Source of the DNA: Nilaparvata lugens
Lineage: Eukaryota > Arthropoda > Insecta > Hemiptera > Delphacidae
Direction: 5' to 3'
DNA length: 64,000 nucleotides
NCBI RefSeq assembly: GCF_014356525.2
Contig: NC_052508.1
Location: forward strand, 61,879,800-61,943,799
Shown in pieces: positions 32,901 through 44,743 of this stretch. Position 1 is the stretch's first letter, and each line of letters starts with the position of its first letter. Under the pieces are notes generated by a model that did no database searches, had not been told where the DNA came from, and worked only from the letters and a program-made list of their open reading frames with translations. The translations under genes were made by a program, and so were the position numbers.

Positions 32901-35320
32901 TTTTTATAGTTCAGATCTCAAATGGGACCATATAAATATTTTGATTTCATAGATTATATTATATAATATTTTAATATCATTTTATATACTGTATAACATT
33001 TCAATGATGTGTGCAATCACTTATTTAGTTATAACAATAATATAATATATAAATTATTATAATCAAGTACTATACCTTCAATTAGTCCATGAATCACATT
33101 AAAGCATGTGCTGTAGTTGATAATTGTACATTTTCATAAAATTGAAAAAAAGTTTTTAACTTTAATATAATTTTTAATTAATCGTATTGCATTTTTTCGC
33201 CCATCGTTCGATTTAGTGATTGTTCTAGTTTTAAATTATACAAATATATGACAACGTTATAGTTATTAGTTAAATCAACAATGTTTTCATAATTTAATTA
33301 AATATTCTACTCATTTGTTAATTTGTACTGTACTTGTTTCAAAATGTATTGTTTTATTGAATGTATAGGTAACGTCCTCAGAGCTTGTTTAATGTTGTGA
33401 TATTGAGGATTGAATTATTTAATTGTTTACCGTATATTACTATACTGCATTACTCTATTATATTGGAGACCAGTGTATTAATAATGTAGAATGTAAATAG
33501 TTTTAAAAAATTGACCTATTTTTAGAATATAGGAGATTTTAGAAATGCGTCAAACATTTTGTTTTTTAAAAAAGGCTCTCTACTTATTAGCATCTATAGT
33601 ACAATATTTTCTCAGAGTCTTAGCATATAATATAGTATTGTATTCCGCTGAAAATTATACTTATTATTTCAATGAATGGTAACAGTTTGGATCAATTTAC
33701 CACTATCTTCTATAGTGTGATCCGTAATTTTGTATTTTTATGTGATCATTCAACTCAAAATCTGCTTTATAGATTGCACTGAAACCTAAATATAACTAAG
33801 GTTTGTCCCATTCAGAACGCAGATGTGAATTTTCAATTAAATCGTTATTTATTTAGAATAATATCACAATGTTTTTAATTTAAATGGAAGGTGCATGGAA
33901 CTGCATTAACTGAAGGAATTCACTTCCGATTGTAGTAAAAAATTATCTAAAATTCTAAGTAAATTATTACTTAATTAATAGGCCTAAATCAAATCTTGCG
34001 TTTTTTATGGGACACTATCAATAACAACAAAAAAATATTGAATATTGATGCCAATAATTGTAATTTTGAACAAACATTGATCAAGAGTTTCATTTTGAAA
34101 CACTCAAATATAAGCTGAAACATTCCGTTTCTCATTAGACTACTTTATAAAACTATATATCGCTCATACCTGTAGACACATAAAATATATATTTAGTTTT
34201 ACTAGTATCAATAATTTACATTAAGAAAAAATAATATTACTTGAAATAGATTTATAATTTTGTTAGTGAGATAGTAAAGATGCATTTTTATGTGAATTCC
34301 GAACCATCTTTGCAGGGCACAATGTAAGATAGTGCCAATTTAGAATTAGAGCGTCTCAAAAACGTCACTTTACATAGCATTCCAAAAACGTCCAATTTAC
34401 CGTAAAGTTAATGTTATCATGAATATGTTGTACATTTTTATACATAGTACAAGTAGTCATTATGCTGTGTCGAATTCGATTTGAGATATTGAACAGCTTA
34501 GAATAAATTAGTGTTTCAACTCATAAGCAAGAATTAATTAATTCTCTTAACTTTGAAATAATGTCTATTAGATATAACTATTGAACTGTTACGAGCAATA
34601 TAAATACCTTTATAGGATGATAACAATTTGTAGCCCATGTTTAAATTTGAATAAAAAATCAACTACCAAAACTTGTATTGATTTCATTCATATTGATTTT
34701 ACTTATGGTTTGGTCTTAATAATTTTTTAATTTTATGGAATAGCAACAAAATTATAAATTACCGAATAAAACTCGTATATGACTCATTATTCTATGGGAT
34801 GAGTCAAGGTATGCTGAAAATGTGTTTCAGTGCCTTGAAACGCGTCCGGGAATAACAAAAAATTTCAGCCAAGTTTAAGAGTGAAAGTTCTATTCATTTA
34901 TTAGAAGTAGTGATACTTAATTATAGTAGCCAATAATTATATTAATTTCAATAATTCATTGATAATACACTTGACTTCAGAAGGAATTACAAATTGACTA
35001 CCGTACTGTTTTATTGTAATAAATGTTTAAACAAATAATGATCCAGGTGATGAACCTCTTGATGGCAATATATTCATTCAAATGCATCTAAAAATTGTTG
35101 ATTTTCAGTTGGAAGTGTCTTTGTACCAAACTAAACGTCTGATATTTAACAAATTGCATTAAGGTAACTCAACAATGAATAATGTATTTTTGAGCAGTAA
35201 AATCAGCCTATGAAGGATGGATTATAAAAAAATAATCATATAAATTGAGACCAGCTATAACAAAGACGACCAAATTTTTAAAAGTGGTCAATACTGATAA
35301 AACAGCAAATAATAGTCGAC
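29904..35320. other. Long AT-rich gene-free stretch
   Basis: No coding exon recognised on either strand. A probable SINE copy lies at 31150-31415. A short mobile-element end (tttcttggtctactaccgta ... ggaaagtattgctt) near 32104-32150 resembles the element end at 61890-61930. Confidence 0.55.
31150..31415 (+). repeat. SINE-like copy, diverged
   Basis: gtgacgtgctctcagtaccc ... gaccagctccactaattgac ... ctcccattatccatgtacaa ... cttgtgggcttcgtc. The 3' part matches the acccacgcacaagc-type tail of copies at 36415-36625 and 39893-40090. Confidence 0.45.
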
Positions 35321-35328
35321 TTCATTTT

Positions 35329-35388
35329 TCAAATTCTTTTCTTGAGTGAATTCAGCATATTGAAGTAAGAGTATGCAGCTTTCATCAC
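35329..35388 (-). CDS. Odorant receptor, last exon
   Basis: Minus-strand acceptor tgtttttcag. Encodes VMKAAYSYFNMLNSLKKRI and a stop. The Ala-Tyr-Ser-Tyr-Phe pattern is the usual C-terminus of insect odorant receptors, at the end of TM7. It follows exon 36938-37093 in phase 0 to give ...LRTFSVVMKAAYSYF. Confidence 0.88.
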   Translation of the reverse strand: MMKAAYSYFNMLNSLKKRI

Positions 35389-35435
35389 CTGAAAAACAAT
35401 TGTTCCAATTTTAAACTTTTTCTCAATTGTTATAA

Positions 35436-35458
35436 TCCTATTATATTAAGCGAGCAAT

Positions 35459-35521
<63 letters not shown>

Positions 35522-35864
35522 TATCTGGTTATATGGGTATATATTTATGTTCAACGGATCTCGAAAACGGCTCTAACGATTTTCACGAAATTTGGAACTT
35601 AGTAGGTTTATGATATAAAAATTCGATTGCACTAGGTCTCATCCTTGGGAAAACTCGCTCAGCGACATTAAAAGGATAATTCATCCTTGGCTGAAACAGC
35701 TGTGGATAGTAAAAAAGTGAGTGTGAAAAATCAAAATATCGCATCCCTGAAATTCATAAGATGACGTATAGCCAGCTGTGAAATATAAACACGATCATTT
35801 TAGAGGATTGTGTTCTGTTTATCAATAAATAACAATAACGAGCGAAGCTCGGTGCCCCGATATT
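35436..35864 (+). mobile_element. Helitron/HINE-like element with (AT)n
   Basis: Starts aatcctattatattaagcga, contains an (AT)n run at 35464-35517 and gttcaacggatctcgaaaac. It ends acgagcgaagctcggtgccc followed by cgatat. The gagcgaagctc hairpin close to the 3' end is typical of Helitron-type elements, but the class is inferred. Related copies lie at 48478-49661. It lies in the last intron of the odorant receptor. Confidence 0.5.
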
Positions 35865-35865
35865 T

Positions 35866-36110
35866 ATAATAATATCGAGTGACCTGGCTGGCTCAGGTCT
35901 GGTGTCAGAGTTTTCAGGTCGCAACTGATCAATTCCAGGGCCTCTGACATGACCTAACGACTGCTTTTCAGGCAGCCGGGGCCGACGGCTTAACGTGTCC
36001 ATCTGAAACACGGGAGTGGCCCCGAGATGAATATTCCGCCCGGGCCGGGATTTGAACCCTGGCCTCTGAATCATAAAGCCAGCATCTGATCCACTCGACT
36101 ACGGCCACTC
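35866..36110 (-). mobile_element. tRNA-derived SINE
   Basis: On the minus strand it opens ggagtggccgtagtcgagtg (A-box-like tagtcgagtgg) with a B box, gggttcaaatcccgg, about 40 bp later. The body contains ggggccactcccgtgtttca, and a (tta)-type tail lies at its low-coordinate end. This is the layout of insect tRNA SINEs. It abuts the end of the element at 35436-35864. Confidence 0.8.
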
Positions 36111-36414
36111 CTCAATTGATTGGACACTATTTCAATAATATACTGTACTACTCATCTATACAGTAATATTGTATATTACACTGATAAACATTAATATATT
36201 ACACTTTCATTTCATCTTTACCTCTCAAGAGGAATATAATCTGACGAATGATTCCATACGAATGAATAAATCCTCTGTTCGAATTTTTCACTTCAAACAT
36301 AAATTAAGTATTGATTGAATCAACAACTCATCATTGGTGTTTTTTCCTAGGGATTCTGATGGTTCAATGAAATTCTCACACAATTTGATTGGTGAGGAAA
36401 TCAATTAATTGTTC

Positions 36415-36625
36415 CAGCGTTTGGAGAATGATATGTAATCGTTCATTTCAGATAAGCACCGTGCGCTTGGTTCTCTTGTTGTTAGGGTTGCTGTTTGAGG
36501 CCAGCTCCATTTAGCTACCTGGTAGTTCTTGACCCACCTAAAATAGTGTGGGTCTATGCACTCCCCATCAACATCCCTCCCATTACCCACGCACAAGCCT
36601 GAGCACATGTGAGCATCATTTTCAA
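36415..36625 (+). repeat. SINE-like copy
   Basis: Contains caccgtgcgcttggttctct, gaggccagctccatttagct and a 3' block cattacccacgcacaagcct shared with 39893-40090 and, in reverse, with 53190-53240. Confidence 0.55.
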
Positions 36626-36644
36626 GAAAAATCCCATGTTGAGA

Positions 36645-36675
36645 TTCACTTTATACTGTCAGCATTCATTGTAAG
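36645..36675. repeat. Half copy of the short palindromic MITE
   Basis: gagattcactttatactgtc followed by agcattcat matches one arm. The other arm is missing. Confidence 0.5.
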
Positions 36676-36937
36676 CACAGATACAACTATTAACTATTAC
36701 CAATTATTGTCTGAGATTATAAGTAACATGAAATTCAACCTATGCTAATAGTTCTAGATGAATCTTACCAGAGACAAAAAATATAGGTAGCCTAAATAAA
36801 TACTGTTTAATGAAAAGTAAAGAGTACCTTTACTCTATGATTATGATCTTAGCTACTCCAGACCTTTCAAGCATTTATAACAATAACGAGTATCAAACTA
36901 TTCTAAGTAGAGAGAGCTTAAAAAATATTCACCGTAC

Positions 36938-37093
36938 CACAGAAAATGTCCTCAAGTTCAGAGCGTAGACACCGAATGGTTTCATTTCCAATTCTTTTGC
37001 GTTGCGGATCATTATGATGAGCATTGAAGATCGGTACCATTTGGGCTTATCAACGAACGAGCTTTCCCACAGTTTTGCTTTGAATTTTTCTCC
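36938..37093 (-). CDS. Odorant receptor, penultimate exon
   Basis: Acceptor attctctctag; donor TGTG|GTACGG. Encodes 52 residues: GEKFKAKLWESSFVDKPKWY, then RSSMLIIMIRNAKELEM, then KPFGVYALNLRTFSV. The W-E-S-x-F/W-Y-R spacing, I-x-R-N-A and the F-S-V end are hallmarks of insect ORs. Phase 0 at both ends. Confidence 0.95.
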
Positions 37094-37329
37094 CTAGAGA
37101 GAATAACACTTTTTTACATGAATCAATAAATTTATTTTTAGGGAGCTGGACTGATTCAATTTACTAGATTATCGACATATTTAAATAAAATACCTGATAT
37201 TAAACAAAAATAAAATACCAGGTTTTTGCAATTATTGCAACCCTGCGCTGCATAATTCAAATAAAACTGGTGAATCAATCTAGCCTGAAAGTCTCTTTTG
37301 ACTCTTTAATGTAAGGAAGCAAGCTGAAA

Positions 37330-37372
37330 TAAAAATGCAGGCGAGTGAAGCGAGCCTGAAGGCTAGTTTTAT
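37330..37372. repeat. Short hairpin-bearing repeat end
   Basis: gcaggcgagtgaagcgagcc followed by tgaaggctag resembles the hairpin termini of Helitron-like elements seen elsewhere in the window. It may be a fragment. Confidence 0.3.
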
Positions 37373-37708
37373 GTAATATTACATACCGGTATAGGGTAGT
37401 TGAAAATCTAGTACAAAATGAAAATTAATTCAATAATTCTTTTACACTGAAGTTGAAAACAACTTGTTGTTCATTTATTAAAAACAACGAATCTTCTAGT
37501 TGGAACTTGAGCCATACAATAATTTTATTGATATACAATATGCAGTTAGCAGTTGGACGATATTAAACATGATTGAATAAATAATTGAAGAATGGATAGT
37601 AACAATATAAATAACATTGATCGGTATTAAGAGAATTGAAAATTTAGTTAACTATTGTTACTTCCACTTATATTTTATTAACAGGAACAGACGTTCTTTC
37701 AGTATTAC

Positions 37709-37810
37709 CTCATTCAGTATTTCCTGGGAGTAGAAGCAATACACAAATAGAATTCCTGCCAATGGTATGATGTGCAATATATTTTGTGCCTTCAGAATGA
37801 GATCATCCAT
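37709..37810 (-). CDS. Odorant receptor exon 4 of 6
   Basis: Acceptor ttttttcacag; donor ATGAG|GTAATA. Encodes MDDLILKAQNILHIIPLAGI, then LFVYCFYSQEILNE. This is TM6 and the conserved F-x-Y-C-x-x-x-Q-E of OR intracellular loop 3. Phase 0 at both ends. Confidence 0.93.
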
Positions 37811-38168
37811 CTGTGAAAAAATAGGAAACTATCGATAAGCATTCAAAAATATTAGTAAAATGTTACAAACTTCAATTACCTGTAATAATAACGTTTTCTA
37901 GTTTAATTATTATTACCCCAATGATAGTATTTTATAATTATTTATTATTCAAATAATTATTTATTATTTATTATTCGTAGAGTTACACATACTGTAATTT
38001 GTTTTGAAGAGTTGTGACAATTTCAAGTGTATTGAATTTTATATATGTGTATTTATTTTATAGTGGTCAAATAATTTTTATGAAATGTTTTGTAAATTTG
38101 TCATTTTAGCCAGCGAAAACAGTGTTTCAACTAATTTTTTTTACGTTTTATTCAGATACTGTGCTTAC

Positions 38169-38268
38169 CTTAGCTGACATGTAAAGACACACACAAATTT
38201 GAAAGCAGATTGTATTGTTGTAGATTGTGTAAATCATTTCAAAGTCTCTGTTCATACTGCTTGAACGT
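38169..38268 (-). CDS. Odorant receptor exon 3 of 6
   Basis: Acceptor ctatatttcag; donor CTAAG|GTAAGC. Encodes RSSSMNRDFEMIYTIYNN, then TICFQICVCLYMSAK, part of TM5. The first base completes an Arg codon from the previous exon, and all frames agree. The exon is too short to stand out as an open frame. Confidence 0.88.
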
Positions 38269-39019
38269 CTGAAATATAGTAAATAAATTCAGCTTAAATC
38301 AATTTCTAACTTTTGTTTGTACTTATTTACTAAGAAAGTTGAATTCCATAGAAAATGAGTTTCGGTTATAATTGATTCATTTGGATTCTAGAAAAAATAG
38401 TCTATTTATAAGAACTATTTTATAGATCTTATTTAAAAGATATATGTATCTATTAAAAGTTAACTTTGAAATATATATTATTTGAATATCTGTTATAATT
38501 CGACAATTTTTGTAAATAATAATATTTTTAAGATATCGGGTTGCTCTTATTCTGTTTTGTTTTCAAGATATTTTTGTTATCCACACTATCCATGCAAGAG
38601 AGGGTTTTCAAATACTGTATTTATTATATTAAGATAAGCAAGTATTATTACTTGTACCGGTAGCCTTATTACCAAATGTTGATCTCGGTCTCCTCCTCCT
38701 TCTCCAATGAATTGCTGAGTTTCTTTCTCTCATAATTATGCTCTCAAAACATAATGAAGCGGCGAAGGTAGCTGAGTGTTGAATAATGCATGTAATATAA
38801 ATGTTTCCACTTCCATGACTTTCTACCCAATCTTCACCACTCCACTACCATATAATGTTTTGACACATTTTAATACATGCATTATTTTTCAACACTTTCA
38901 GCCTCAGATACCTTCTCCTCTGTTTCGACTCTTAAGCGCAACACCAAGTATTATTTTAATCTTTATTAAATGAAACTTGAAATAATTTTCAATTTATTTT
39001 ACAATTTTTCATTTCTTAC

Positions 39020-39601
39020 CTGCATATCATATCATGAAGCTTTATAACACTCACAATGTTGCTTCTTATCAATGAAGTATCATCACCATTCCCTTCTTTG
39101 TTCTCCTGAACATATTTCCCTCCTTCATCTTCCCTTATTTTCATCCCACCTTCAACATCTTTCACTTTTTTATCCCACTCCTCAACAGTCAAACACAGGA
39201 ACTTCAAATCATAAATTGTAATTTTTAGCGCCATAAAACTGGACGTCAGATCACAGTAAACATATCCGGCAAACAGATAGACGTAGAACATTTGAAGTGC
39301 AGAAAGCGCTGAGTAGACAAATAAGTTTGCGTACTTTTCAGGATACCAGAAAGAGATCGGCAAGGACAATTCTGTGACGTCAAGCTGGTCACCTGACGAG
39401 ATTTGGCGGGAAATTTTTAAAATGGCGGTCGCCAGCGGCGCAACTGACAGGGTACTGACTATTGTGATGACGACTATGTGGGTGATTCGGTCAACGTAGT
39501 TCAGTCCAGAGTTCACTTGTTGCTGAAGCTGTGACCTTGACGGAGTCGGTTTGAAAGTCAGATCTGAAGGCCGGCTGCGGTCTTCAACATAGGAGATCAA
39601 T
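39020..39601 (-). CDS. Odorant receptor exon 2 of 6 (TM3-TM5 region)
   Basis: Acceptor atcttccacag; donor ATGCAG|GTAAGA. Encodes 194 residues. ISYVEDRSRPSD follows TM2; THIVVITIVSTLSVAPLA is TM3; PISFWYPEK carries the conserved Tyr-Pro; NLFVYSALSALQMFYVYLFA is TM4. A long charged loop follows (EEWDKKVKDVEGGMKIREDE), then IRSNIVSVIKLHDMICR. The Glu/Lys/Gly-rich loop looks expanded compared with typical ORs. Insect ORs are ligand-gated channels with the co-receptor Orco in sensory neuron membranes. Confidence 0.92.
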
Positions 39602-39892
39602 CTGTGGAAGATTGACTAATTCAATTATTCTATCTTATACTTTCACAAAAAGTCAGTAAAATTTCTCACCATATTGACCTCTAACCGGTCTCGTTGTAGG
39701 TAGGGAAGGAATCAAACTAGACGGCGGAGTAGTCGAAATTTGAAAAATGAAACTCAGCTAAAGCCTCATTTTTCAAGATTTTCAAGATTATTTATTGCCA
39801 GAACAACTTTACATTGTATGAGCACGTCAAAAAATAATAACAATAATATAACACATTGCAGTTATTTCATGGACAGTCCTCGTATAATCCAA

Positions 39893-40090
39893 GTAGTCTC
39901 ACATTACAGGCCGAGTTGGGCTAAAGTGGCAAGCAGCATTATAAACTTCAGTCAGCTAGCACCGCCTGGTTCGTGGGTTCGAATCCCGTCGATGGCATGG
40001 ATGTTTGATAATCTCATCAATTCACCAACGCACTTTCTACTACCCACGCACAAGCAAAAAGGTCATGTGGGAATCATCCGCAAAAAACAT
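39893..40090 (+). repeat. tRNA-related SINE copy
   Basis: ggccgagttgggctaaagtg, cagtcagctagcaccgcctg and a B box, gtgggttcgaatcccgtcg, are followed by ctacccacgcacaagc and catgtgggaatcatccgc. It lies in an OR intron. Confidence 0.65.
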
Positions 40091-40145
40091 AAGCCTACAG
40101 TAGAAAAAATTAAAAATCCAAGTAGGTTACCTTTTTTTAAATGTT

Positions 40146-40232
40146 TATTTACGAAATATTTGGCCATCATCATGCCATTATCAAGCATTATTGATAATTG
40201 CATTATGGCCGAAACATGTCGTAAATAAACAA
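40146..40232. repeat. Hairpin repeat in OR intron
   Basis: tttacgaaatatttggccat on the left and aacatgtcgtaaataaa on the right are inverted. The centre includes ccattatcaagcattattga. Confidence 0.5.
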
Positions 40233-41013
40233 TTTTTTTTAAAAAGGGAATTGAATTTTTTCTATTCAAGAGTAGCCAAAAAAGATAACATACAGACAAA
40301 TACTTCTAACATAAATTACCTAGAGTGATACATATTAGACCTTATATTGTCTTTCATGATTTAATAGGCCCTAATAATCAAGTCTGATTTACTTTAATCT
40401 GAATAAGGATGTTTTGTTGAATATAGGTAGGCCTACTGTACTTCAAATTAATGAATTTGAATCACGTTTCTCAACATCCAACTTATATTTTGGGATCACT
40501 TTATCTTTAACTCAACTAATCCCTTTTCATTCTTCAATTTCCCATAGAATATTCAGTTAATTATTCCGACTTCTTTATTGAATGAAAAATGCCTTTCCAA
40601 AAATTAATTGTGCACCCAATGATAGATTCATCTGAATCATATAGGTTTTATAAAATCTACTTATTATTATATAATAAATGTGCAGTATAATGAAAATTAT
40701 TCATATTTTAAAATAAATTTATTTTCAACCATTCATGATTTTATATAGAATGAAAAGTAATTTAATAGTCAAAATTGAATATTCCATACAATTAAACAAT
40801 CAATAAATAAGATTTAATCTTATTAGACATCAACGTCTAATTCTTTCAATTATAAAATTCATCAGGTACCGGTGAACTTCTTAAATGTCTCATTGCATTG
40901 CTTACAATGGCACATTCCTTGCACTATATTACACTACGGTACCAATAGGTAGACCGATATAGATGAGGAGGAGGAGTTACATTACATTGCTTACAATACA
41001 TTCCTTTCATTAC

Positions 41014-41234
41014 CTGTAGGTCGACCGATCTAGAAGAGGATAGGCAAGTCCACAGATGAGCATGTTGATGTTTTTGAAGCGAAAAACCTTCTCTTCAAAC
41101 TGATCAGCCTCCAGGTAATAAATGTTCTGCAGGGTGTTCACAATCAGGATGACTGTTAGCAGCAGGTAGAATTTGGCCAGTAATTTCATGCTCTCTCCTT
41201 CATAATGACCTCTTTGCATCAGAACTTGTCTCAT
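41014..41234 (-). CDS. Odorant receptor, first recognisable exon (TM1-TM2)
   Basis: Donor CTACAG|GTAATG. From the ATG at 41234 it encodes MRQVLMQRGHYEGESMKLLA, TM1 (KFYLLLTVILIVNTLQNIYY) and the TM2 region (FRFKNINMLICGLAYPLL) ending DRSTYR. With the five downstream exons the model is 1221 nt or 406 codons before the stop, normal for an OR. The ATG has a purine at -3, but the N-terminus before TM1 is short. The frame stays open to about 41276, and a possible acceptor (ctcttgtaag) would start the exon at 41267. A further 5' exon is therefore possible. Confidence 0.85.
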
Positions 41235-41423
41235 TCTCTGTGTTGCTGTTGTCGTTATGTTTTGTGCCTTACAAGAGTGGAATTAATATCAATATAAATT
41301 ATGTTATAAAATGAATAAGTTACTGTACTTACTACAGTCATTAGAATTATTACCGTACTTATCAATGATTAGAATATTCTCTATGTATAGAATATAGATT
41401 CCCTATATTTCTTTGTCTATTAA

Positions 41424-41613
41424 GCTGGGTTTACACCAAAGTTATTTACAAAATGTTACTGAAATAACTTAATCCTTGAAGATTCTATTAGATTGAACGG
41501 AACTTGACAAACACATATGTTCATCATGTGCATGGTAAGTTATGTTTAATCTAATAGAATCTATAAGGATTAAGTTATTAACATTTTGTTATTAACTTTG
41601 GTGTAAAAGCAGC
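41424..41613. repeat. TIR MITE of about 190 bp with TTAA duplication
   Basis: gctgggtttacaccaaagtt on the left and aactttggtgtaaaagcagc on the right are flanked by TTAA on both sides. Longer internal arms (cttaatccttgaagattcta and its inverse) support a palindrome. Confidence 0.75.
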
Positions 41614-41923
41614 TTAAGTGTACAGTATTTTACCAGTAGGTAGAAACCGATTACATTAGATTGCCTTTGCTTACAATACAACATACTGGCACATTTACCA
41701 GTAACATTTACTATTACTTGTAGCACTGTTTACTACTTGAACAAATCCCTAAATTTTTACAGTTCCTCTAGTAAGACAGTAGACAATCATTGTTTCTGGA
41801 CATTGAAAGACTGCTATTACCGAGTATTTGTGCTGGTGCATTAGACATTACATCGCACTGATTTTCAATCATTTTTCTGTTGCTCAAATAAATAACTACT
41901 AATGAATGATGGAATGCTGCTTC

Positions 41924-41926
41924 CAT
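41924..41926 (-). other. Possible upstream OR start codon (weak)
   Basis: A minus-strand frame from this ATG (MEAAFHHSLVVIYLSNRKMI ...) follows an acceptor-like cctatttgtag. It has a weak in-phase donor at GAT|GTAATG that could join 41267. It has no OR-like sequence. Confidence 0.12.
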
Positions 41927-42715
41927 CGTTTGAAACCTACAAATAGGTAATTATAAAATCATAATGTTTTGTAAAGTAAATGATTTTACAAAGCAAAAAT
42001 GTTTAGCGCTGCATACTGTCAAATTGATAGAATCAATCGTTGCATCGTTGATAAATTCATAGTCAGTATCCTTATTCGGAATTTTAAAAAATGAACTTAC
42101 CATCGTTATCTGGATATTAATTCAAGAGTTGATGATAATATAACTTATCTATCAATACTACCAATGATTTTTTGATGTAAAAATGAAAAATAAGTTGAAT
42201 GAGGGTTTATTAGAATGTTATGATTCTTGATTTAGAAACACTTTTTACAAATAAAAATGTTTTTCTCTGATATTCCACCAACTAGCTAAACTCTTGATCT
42301 TCGGTTTTAACTAGAACTCTTCTCTCATATGCAAACTAGAGTTCACTTTAGTGAACTAACAGTCCACTAGTTGAGGATTTTTGCCAACATTTCAACCCCT
42401 AAAAACCCGTCTCTAGAAATGAGTGAATGTTGGCAACCCAATAAGAGGAAGCTTGTGAAATAGATATTGCCTTTATAAGGCAAAGAATAGACCGATTTAC
42501 TCTCTCTCAGATTTGATGGCAAAAATAGAATCGACAATCTTTTCCTCTATTAATTACATGGTTGCCCAGACAGTCAATCATTACACCCTACACTTATCTC
42601 CCGAGATTGATAAAATCACAGAAATTGCTCAATTCTATGAGGAAAACTGTGATTGAGTCGAAAAAGGTCCGAGTTGGAAGTGATTTTTATAATTGCAGTT
42701 CTCCAGCCTCCCTAT

Positions 42716-42791
42716 TTAAACTGTCAGAATTGGTTCAATGGGCAGCATTGATGCTATGCACAGCGCATTCTGACAGCTTAGAGTGAATATC
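42716..42791. repeat. Short palindromic MITE copy
   Basis: tttaaactgtcagaattggt and gcattctgacagcttagagt form the arms. The centre holds caatgggcagcattgatgct. Confidence 0.65.
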
Positions 42792-42799
42792 ACCTCTAG

Positions 42800-43645
42800 A
42801 AGACCCTAGACGAAGGAAAACTATTACTGTCCTACATTAATTTCGTCTTCTTACTTTTGAAGATAATCTCTCCGACAGTATCGAATCATTTCGAACTAGT
42901 AGATGATACGGAAGGATATTCTACTTTATTCTGATAAGTGAGATTTGAGCAATTACACAGTGATTCATGGAAATCTTGAGAACAGTGTATTTTTGTCACT
43001 TTACGCAACTCTTACTCCTCATTGCAATTTCTTGTGATTCGTTGCTGAGTTTTACAAATTTATCTGGAAAATTTAGATGTTTTTATTTGCTAATCCATTT
43101 GCTGGCTCATACGGTCATACCTCGTTCTACTAGGTAAAGTTCTACATAGTGTCCAGTATGTTTGGGCCTTTACCTGCATTATTTAATTGAAAAATTATTA
43201 CAATAATTTATTATATTATCATTCATTGAATAAACACATATGTAATGATATTGACGATTCAATTAAAATATTTCTGAAAATTAAGTAGGTATATAGTATA
43301 ATATAAAAACACTTCACTTATATGGGTTACTTTTGTACAAATTAATAAAAACAATATGAAAACTTGAAGTACCCTTTATTATTAAAAACTTCAGAATATT
43401 AATAGATATATCGTTGTAATATTTTAAAGTTTTTAATAATAAAGGGTACTTCAAGTTTTCATATTGTTTTTATTAATAGTATAATATGTATAAAGAATGA
43501 GAAGCATAGTACGTGAATCTGTTGTAAAATACTGTTTAGTATTAATATTTGATGGAACACGTTCAGTAGCTGTAAAAAGAAACAAGTTATTAACAAATAC
43601 CCTTTATTACGACTAAACAAATAACATTAGAATTATTATCAATAA
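42800..43645. other. Intergenic between OR and mRpS33
   Basis: No gene seen. It contains an AT-rich inverted pair (acttgaagtaccctttatta near 43364 and its complement near 43441). Confidence 0.5.
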
Positions 43646-43652
43646 AACTAGA

Positions 43653-43877
43653 CTACTTCTGCAATTTTAGCCACTCTTTGTGAGGCAACCACTGTTTCTT
43701 GCCTCGGAGAATTCGCAATCGTTTGATCTCCTCCTGGAAGTCGACATGCTCATCGCGGTACAAGCCATAGTCACGCAGGTGCATCATCAGCAGGCCGGTT
43801 TCCACATGTCTCGGATAGTAATCGCTGTTTTCCATCGGGTTTTTGTTTCTTGGCCTTTCACTCATCAGCCTTAAAAC
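43653..43877 (-). CDS. mRpS33: Mitochondrial ribosomal protein S33, exon 2
   Basis: Acceptor gattgttacag; stop at 43653-43655. Encodes 74 residues: VLRLMSERPRNKNPMENSDY, YPRHVETGLLMMHLRDYGLY, RDEHVDFQEEIKRLRILRGK and a basic end. The SERP, D-x-Y-P-x-H and LGLYRDEH-x-DFQEE-x-KRL-x-x-LRGK-like patterns identify mS33 of the mitochondrial small ribosomal subunit. Together with 53656-53781 it makes 116 aa, close to the usual 105-110. It joins exon 1 in phase 0. Confidence 0.9.
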   Translation of the reverse strand, partial: VLRLMSERPRNKNPMENSDYYPRHVETGLLMMHLRDYGLYRDEHVDFQEEIKRLRILRGKKQWLPHKEWLKLQK

Positions 43878-44743
43878 CTGTAACAATCGTCGGGAAAATC
43901 ATCAATTTTCACACTCGATATTACTTCAGGTACAAAATAATGTAGCTCAGTCAAATCAAATCTGTTTTAAGGTCACATTACCAGTCATAATATTATGTAG
44001 TATCTTATATTATACAGGGTGTCCCACCAAGGTTGTAACAGCCGTTGACCATAGATTCTACTCGACATTTCTGACAAAAAAAATGTTAAGTAAACTTTTT
44101 CCTATCGACCTTAGTTTTCGAGATAGGCTATATAGATTTCTCGATATTTTCAGAATATGCCTACTTCCGGTCATTAAATACTCAATAACTCGAAAACTAC
44201 TGGTCGAATTTCAATTTCAAGGGAATTGTTGCAAAGAGAAAACATTTCAAACATGATTAATGTAATTTTATTTGTTGTTAGATATTTTGTAGTTTTTTAT
44301 TAGGGCTTATACTTGAAAAAATAAACTTCAAATTTCAAACCGGTTTTTCTCCATTTTTCTCCGGGTGATTATAGTGGTTTCAATATTTCAAAAACTTTTC
44401 CATTTCATAAGCTTTCGAATGAGTATGTAAATTCGAAAAGGTAAGTTCTATGATAAAGTGTTCAAAACTGCTAATATCTGGGATGAACACCTTCAAAATG
44501 AGGAAGGAAATTCACAAACAGCATGAATCAAGAGGTGATCCTAATGGTGAAATTACCTGATTTCTCTCTGACGATATTTACAAGTTTCAATCAACATTTT
44601 ACAATGATACGACTTTTTCAATAACTTGTATTATTTCCTGTTCCATAAATCCTGAATAAAATAACAAGAAGTGTACGTTTCAGCCTATTTTCAGTATAGT
44701 TTTCAGTGTGATTTCCAGTTAATTGACATAATATGTATCAACT

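Noticed and set aside
29904..35320. A further gene between Dorsal and the odorant receptor
   Set aside because: No exon with coding-like composition or recognised motifs was found on either strand; a noncoding RNA cannot be excluded.
35464..35517. CRISPR-like or regulatory array
   Set aside because: It is a plain (AT)n microsatellite inside a dispersed element. No spacers or repeats of CRISPR type exist in the window, as expected for an insect.
36045..36110. Functional tRNA gene
   Set aside because: A and B boxes are present, but there is no proper acceptor stem and a long SINE body is attached.
39740..40228. 162-codon plus-strand frame
   Set aside because: It crosses a SINE and a hairpin repeat in an OR intron, so its sequence is repeat-derived.
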